Shown piece after piece: positions 35,824-64,000 of a stretch of DNA of 64,000 nt (position 1 is the first letter of the stretch; every line of letters starts with the position of its first letter). The stretch is taken from NCBI GenBank assembly GCA_963556255.1, contig OY744608.1, positions 34,373,798-34,437,797 on the forward strand. Reading direction: 5' to 3'. A program made the translations under genes and the position numbers. The notes under the pieces were generated by a model, which was not told the DNA's origin, did not search any database, and saw only the letters and a list, made by a program, of their open reading frames with translations. This DNA is from Allolobophora icterica. Its lineage: Eukaryota; Annelida; Clitellata; Crassiclitellata; Lumbricidae.

Positions 35824-38008
35824 CAGGGCCGGCGCCAGAGTATTTGGCGCCCTAGGTGAACCTGTCGCACTGCGCCTCTGGCAAGTGCGATAACTACGCC
35901 TAATTAATATTAAATTAATCAAGTTAATATAACCTTCACACAGCATTAGTAATGTTTCACGAAGTGAAGCAGATTACGTATGTACTACTTAAAAAATTAA
36001 AGCAACAAGAACTACTACTCTAAATTTAGAAGTTCCTTACCATCAGTTGAGTCTTAGTTTCTTTTTTCAAGAGAGCTTTGAATACTGTAATCGTGTGTAG
36101 ACAATGTAGAGTGTACAGGACACAAGGCTTGTAGAGAGACATTGTGAGAGACAGACTGCGACAGAGACAGAGCGAGAGAAAATGAGAGAAAAGGAGAGAA
36201 AACCAGAGAGACAGAGAGAGACAGAGACAGACAGAGAGTGAGTTAGTGAGAGAGTGAGACAGACAGAGACAGAGACAGAGAGCAAAAGACAGACGAACAA
36301 GGCATACTATTTCAGGCATATCTTAGCGCTGGAGCTGAGAGATTATACGATTAAAGTGTATGCCGTGGTTGTACATCTAAAAGAGAGAATCTGGCTCATG
36401 TGCAGCTGGGTGTTCGCTTCGACTGGGGGGTCGAACAAGGTCAATTACTCTGACACATCAGGGTAACCTAGTACATGTATAGACAAATACCACACATACA
36501 ATATGTCTGTGGCCCTGTGTAGCAGATATCATGAGGCATCCCGGCCGCATCCGTCATCATACAGGCTGCAGAGTAGTGTTGTTTTCGTTAACGATAACGA
36601 TAACGAAAACCTTCGTTAACGAAAACTTAAGGTTTTAGTTAACTAAAACTATAACTAAAACGAAAACTTATACAAAAACGATAACGAAATAAAAACTAAA
36701 ATTAGCGGAACCCACGAAAAACGATAACTGAAACTAAAACAGTCCAAACTAATAATAACGAAAACATATAACGAAAACCAAAACTAAAACGCCCAACGAA
36801 AACCTATAGCTGTAGGACCATCGCGTTTATTGGTTTTCATCATTTCATGATTTATTGAACATAGCTCCACCAGCCCACCACCTCCCGAAGTAATTAATCC
36901 GGACGCAGTCGGGCCACTCGGGCGATAGGCTAGCATTTCCTGACAGCTAAACCAGTGATGCCAATCGTTTAAGAGATAAACCCAGCGGCCAGCGCTAGTG
37001 ATCATCCCAGCTTCCAAGTTCCCATTCCCAGAGGCCGCAGCGTTTCTAATTGGTGCTAATTGAACGCATCAGTTATAACCCAAGTTGCCAACGGACGCAG
37101 TAGGCCAGTAGCCTCAACTCATTATCGTTAAATCTTTTCCAGTGATGAGTCATTAAGAACCACGGAACCACCGCACGTCATTACTCGATCTGCGAAACGT
37201 CCATCCCGCTCACCGGCTACAGTTAGTCTTTAGAATCACGTCATTTACTAATTTTTTAGTCGGCAGTTTGTGCGGTTACATGACTTATGCCTACATCGAA
37301 GCTCGTTATCTTCAACTGTTAGAATTTTCCAATGTGTCGAAACTAAATTTAACAGTCATTAAAAGGCTAAACATGTAGGCCCTATATGTGCATGGCATAC
37401 TACCATACTGAACACCTTGCTGTAAACCTAATGATTGCTTTTTGTAATAAATTGATGTAGGCTACATTCACTAACTATCAGACTATCAGTGACCAAATAA
37501 CTGAAACTAAAACTAAAACGAAAACTAAAAAAACTAAAACTGAAACTAGGAGGTTTCAGTTTTTATTAACTAAAACTAAAACTAAAACTTGATGTAAAAA
37601 CGAAAACTAATAATAACTAAAACACCTAGCACGGGAAACTAATAATAACTGAAACTAAAACTCGAGGCAAAACTAAAACATCACTACTGCAGAGAGGCTG
37701 AGACATAACCGCAGTACACGGGCTTTTTTAACACCGTAGGCAGCGGCTAAATATGTCATCAGATAGAACAATTAACCAAATTTAAAATTTGTGCGCTTGG
37801 AGGAAAATGAAAGAATAGCACCCTAAAGCTGCAGAATGTGACAGGGGATGCGTACGCACCTCAAGCGCCTTGTATGGCCACGCGTCTGGACTAGCACAAA
37901 ACGGCGCAATGGTTTAAAAAATATTTCTTTGTGTAGCTTTTCTTTCGCCCTCAGAAATGTGCCGCCCTAGGCGGTCGCCTAGTTCGCCTAGTGGTTAAAC
38001 CGGCCCTG
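35824..38008. mobile_element. hAT-like element, outer of a nested pair
   Basis: The ends are CAGGGCCGGCGCCAGAG and, on the opposite strand, CAGGGCCGGTTTAACCACTA, with shared CTAGGYGAAC blocks further in. Flanks AATCCCAT and AATCCATA are an imperfect 8-bp duplication. The length is 2.2 kb, of which 1.1 kb is the second element at 36574. The rest holds a GAGACAGA-rich tract (36140-36295) and no transposase that I can read. Confidence 0.8.
36574..37686. mobile_element. hAT-like element nested inside the 35824 element
   Basis: A perfect 8-bp duplication CTGCAGAG lies at 36566-36573 and 37687-37694. The ends TAGTGTTGTTTTCGTT and, on the other strand, TAGTGATGTTTTAGTT are inverted repeats. Each sub-terminal region is full of short AACGATAACGAAAAC and AACTAAAACTAAAAC repeats. 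It is 1113 bp with no recognised ORF. Confidence 0.92.
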
Positions 38009-38930
<922 letters not shown>

Positions 38931-38932
38931 TT

Positions 38933-39300
38933 AACCGTCCTCGATACGAGGGTTAATTGGTCGCATTGTAGACGATTCTTCTCCATCCTTTCCTGTCTTC
39001 GGCTACTCGCAGCAACCTCTCTGTTGATAATCCCAACCATTCGCCAATGTTGTCCATCCACTTCTTCCTTGGTCTTCCTCTTGCTCTTGTTCCCGGTACC
39101 GTTCCCTGCATAATTTCTTCCTCTAGGCAATCCCCCTGTTTCCTCATTATGTGCCCAAAGTATGACATCTTTCTTCTTTTGATTGATTCCAATAGGTTCC
39201 TTTCCACCCCCGCCGTTTCCAGTACCCACTCATTTGTTTTCTTCTCCGTCCATGATATTCCAAGGATTTTTCGTACCGGTATGCATTTCATTTCAAATGC
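38933..39300 (-). mobile_element. RTE-like LINE 3' end
   Basis: The minus-strand frame 38953-39291 reads KILGISWTEKKTNEWVL, then KMSYFGHIMRKQGD, then GRPRKKWMDNIGEWLG and RKGWRRIV. This is the usual C-terminal tail of RTE-type endonuclease-reverse transcriptases (SWxEKxTN, FGHIMR, GRPRxxWMDNI, RxxWRxIV). It is 5'-truncated to about 110 residues. A second copy lies at 50000-50514. Confidence 0.85.
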
Positions 39301-39330
39301 CTTTATTTCATTTCAAATGCCTTTAAAATA

Positions 39331-40354
39331 AGAAACTGAGTTAAGAAACTGATACGGCTCAATTACCTGCCAGCTGGCGCCGCTCCCTTTGACGCCCTCT
39401 GTGACCGAGCTGACTCCTCTTTTTGGCTGTCCTTAACAATCTTAGTCATACTCTCCATAGCCTCCTCCCTCTGTCAAGACCAGCACCTATTCGCTCCGCA
39501 CCCGTCAGCATAACCTTGAGGTCCCCAGGGCTGATAGGCCTACTACAAGGCTACAATAATAACAAGGCCTAAACATTAAAGACTTGCATTATGCTACTTC
39601 ACTAAACTTTCCAGTAACCAGCTTGAAAAATGTAGAACGAAGGAAAGGAATCTATTTCATGTTGAAGCTAGGGTATACACTGTGGTATAGGCCTACACTT
39701 CAATATTATAGGCCTATTATAGGCCACACTTAAATTATCTTATGTTATAAAAATGCAATTTTTTACAAATTTCAACTGATTCCCTTAAATATGCTTAATT
39801 CTAACCATATTTTTAATATTTCTCATTCACAATCACAAATACTTGTAAGCTGGTCGTAGTGAGCTGTAAAACTTAAAATTTTTACATATAGCGCGATATA
39901 AAAATGTTTATGGCGGTCTGTTTACTTATCGCCGTTGTGTAGCGCATTGATATGTATTAATAGTTACTGGATAGCTAATGGGCTCTGAAAGTTCGGGTTA
40001 TCGCTCAGTCAGGGAGAACCATGGGCAAAACAGAGCAGACGACAGAAGAATTGTGGAAATTTTTTTTAAAACTTTTTCATTTTTTAAAACACTTTAACCA
40101 TAAATCCATTGTAATTAAATTTTAGAAATATCGTGAAATATAAAGTATTATATGACTTCGCTGCTTAATTATACGTCAACAAAACTTCCAACCCTGACCT
40201 CTTAAATTCGCCGTCGGCCATTTGCAAATGACTGAAGCTTTATCAATCCAGTAACTATTAATACATATCAGTGGTGTAGCGTATACGTACTCTTATATGT
40301 TGCAACTTTTGCCTGCTGTAAGAATTAGCTAATAAGGCTGTAAACAACAACAGA
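39331..40354 (+). promoter_or_regulatory. GFPT upstream region and 5' UTR
   Basis: There is no gene between the RTE tail and the GFPT start. The transcription start must lie here but I cannot fix it. Two 25-bp arms, TGATATGTATTAATAGTTAC(TGGAT) at 39948-39972 and its exact reverse complement at 40246-40270, flank 273 bp. The second arm is 85 bp before the start codon. Confidence 0.4.
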
Positions 40355-61823
<21,469 letters not shown>

Positions 61824-62313
61824 CTGGCCACGTGGCCAGTGTATTTAGGTAAGGGGTCCATGAAGTGGTCGCTGTTCAGTGACATGTTCAAGCTACCATC
61901 CTATTCTACTGCAGTTGTCATTTAAACAGAATATGCATGTGTGTTCCATAGAGCTTGCTGACATGCTTAACACATTACAAGCGTTCTTGTCTTGCTGTTG
62001 AAAACTTTGTAAGCCATCAATAATCGGAATATATAGCGAAGATAATTGACGTGATTGAATAATGATGATGTAATTCAGCTGTTACATGTATTTATAGTAG
62101 TTTTTTGTGGTAGGATTCAAAATTTGGTAACCAGCTTGTTATTATCTGCTATGGATGTGCTTGGTGGCTGCTTTCTAAACACTGATAGTCAGACTTCTTT
62201 CTAGCCATCTGTGTGTCTTAAATGTCTTTTCCTTGACCTTGTATGAATGCCTCAGTTATACATGTAAAAATCCATTGGTTCGAATCTGCATGTGTGCAGG
62301 AGCCCTGGACCAG

Positions 62314-62454
<141 letters not shown>

Positions 62455-62992
62455 AAGCTATATGCATACATGTTTTGAACTATATGCGAGAGATGCTGCT
62501 CTGGCTTCTGGTCGAGAAGGATTGTTTTCGAGATCCTTGTCATGGGGATGTTTTGATAGTCGGTGAGGCCTAAGAATACACCAGAGAGCTCTGTGTTCCT
62601 GTTTCCAGCCAGCCTAACTGACAATCATCACATGCAGTGGCCCATGAGGGAAGGTTAGGCAAGTGCTTTTGGTTTGATAAAGCAGGCACATTTTTCTTTC
62701 TGGTGCATTGGACCATCCGTCTGAACAGTCTACCATTAAACATGCACACTGTTTCATCACAGATAGCTCAAGAAATATTTTCACGTTACCTTTAGGCACA
62801 TCTTTGTAGATCTATTACCATGTTTAGTGCCTTTGTGAGCATCCCCATGACAAGGATCTTGAAAACAATCCTTTTCTCTGACTACCTGTAGAGCGCCTTT
62901 TACTTAAATGGTGCTTTACAGGTAGTCAAATACACACATCCATACTGGTGACTTCTAGTTATCTGTGCACTGCTTACTATCTGATGAACTTT

Positions 62993-63543
62993 GGGGTCTT
63001 CCATAAAGGACATTAATTTTGCAATGAGGAGAGGAGGCAGGGGTTATCCAAATGTGGACACGGGGGTTATGACCAGTGCAGATCATGTCTACATCTAAAT
63101 TTTAAAATTTGGTAGTTTTTTAAACACCACCTTGTTTCAACCTTCACTGAAAGACGAAAAGGTTAGGGAGGTGATTGCCTGAAACCTCATGCACGGTATA
63201 AACTTTACTGTGACTTTGAAAGAGGCTTTTATTACTGCATATCCTGATGAAACCTGAACTGTCACTTAAAATTGCACAGGAACTGTGGAATAATTGTAAA
63301 AGAATGATGATGACATAAAAAATTACTGCGATTTTAACGAGGGTTTTATTGCTACACATCCTGATATGAAACCTGAACTGCACATGCTGTGGAATAATTG
63401 TAAAAAGAATATAAAAAATTGGCTTTGGTGTGCAGATGTCCGCAAAGGGTGAGGGGTAAGGTCAAGTGTGGACAAAGGAGAGGGAGGGGTTCAAAGTAGG
63501 TCATATTTTGTGGACGTCCTTTATGGATGAACTGATTGACCCC
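62993..63543. mobile_element. Possible MITE downstream of GFPT
   Basis: GGGGTCTTCCATAAAGGAC at the left and GTCCTTTATGGATGAACTG ATTGACCCC at the right are inverted, with an 11-bp gap in the alignment. Two imperfect ~110-bp direct repeats lie inside (GCTTTTATTACTGCATATCC near 63223 and GGTTTTATTGCTACACATCC near 63343). No clear target duplication was found. Confidence 0.5.
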
Positions 63544-63856
63544 TTTCTATTCTTAATGACATTTGAACGTTTTATAGGCAAGGATAGTGAACGGCTGAAT
63601 GCCTCCGATTAGTCTCTCTTGAAGCGGTGGTATATAAATTTCTAATTACAAATTATAATTATAATGTAAGGAAACTCCAATCAACTCGTACACAACCACC
63701 TTGCTTGCTTTTGTCTCTTTCCGCATGAGGTTACAAAATCGTGGCAGGCTCATTGGAGCATAGAACATTGGTCACTGCTGAGTCCTGACTCTCTGCAGTG
63801 ATCATCATTCAATGATTGCCTCAGTTTTGAATTCTGTATATGTTGGTACAACATCA

Positions 63857-63862
63857 AATAAA
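63857..63862 (+). terminator. Candidate GFPT poly(A) signal
   Basis: AATAAA with a GT-rich stretch just downstream, 2.03 kb past the GFPT stop codon. Confidence 0.45.
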
Positions 63863-64000
63863 GTTATGTGCAGCAGATTACAATATTAACTGTTGTTCAT
63901 AATGACTTTAACAATAATAATAATGCATTTGTGTTTATTGACAAGCTCACTGACAAATCACAGTAAGCTACACTGAAACATGATGGTGCAATTATTAAGA

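Noticed and set aside
36026..36319. Ser-Leu-Cys rich minus-strand frames
   Set aside because: They read across a GAGACAGA-rich simple repeat inside the outer hAT-like element.

Overview
This is a metazoan nuclear genomic window. It has spliced genes with many short exons and introns of about 0.4-4 kb, AT-rich intergenic DNA, long microsatellites, a satellite array, tRNA-derived SINEs, CR1/L2-like and RTE-like LINE remnants and many short DNA transposons. The proteins are clearly animal. The transposon mix (piggyBac, Harbinger, hAT and Mutator-like MITEs, CR1 and RTE LINEs) fits a marine invertebrate such as a mollusc, brachiopod, hemichordate, echinoderm or cnidarian. Sequence alone does not let me name the species.

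Three complete protein-coding genes could be rebuilt exon by exon with splice sites in phase. (1) RPS9, minus strand, 16871-20712: 4 coding exons, 190 aa, 40S ribosomal protein uS4. (2) ECI1, minus strand, 24599-33216: 7 exons, 291 aa, mitochondrial enoyl-CoA delta-isomerase, with a 20-nt exon and a GC-AG intron that carries a 2.3-kb LINE. (3) GFPT, plus strand, 40355-61823: 19 coding exons, 688 aa, glutamine:fructose-6-phosphate aminotransferase of the hexosamine pathway. They are unrelated housekeeping or metabolic genes. No operon or functional cluster is implied.

Layout: 1-8200 is a satellite array with short (~158 bp) and long (~0.6-1 kb) monomers and a higher-order repeat of about 3.9 kb. 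One higher-order copy carries a transposon whose empty site is preserved in the other copy. 8200-16800 is gene-poor, with LINE tails, a 27-bp minisatellite fused to a frameshifted transposon-associated ORF, GC-rich MITEs and SINE pieces. 16800-21530 is RPS9. 21870-23010 is a CR1-like LINE fragment. 23507-24517 is a piggyBac-type element. 24599-33216 is ECI1 and its intronic transposons. 34480-39330 is a nest of transposons, with a degenerate LINE cut by an hAT-like element that holds a second hAT-like element, followed by a 240-bp (CT)n tract abutting an RTE tail. From 40355 to about 63.9 kb is GFPT, whose introns hold Mutator-like, TA-flanked, RTE, SINE, long-inverted-repeat and piggyBac elements.

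The most unusual object is a 2.0-kb element in GFPT intron 11 (52824-54834). It has ~510-bp terminal inverted repeats, a perfect 6-bp target duplication and an internal ORF with a Tudor/SH3-like W-W-x-G-x-V motif. I cannot place it in a named transposon superfamily. No CRISPR, prokaryotic, viral or toxin gene was seen.
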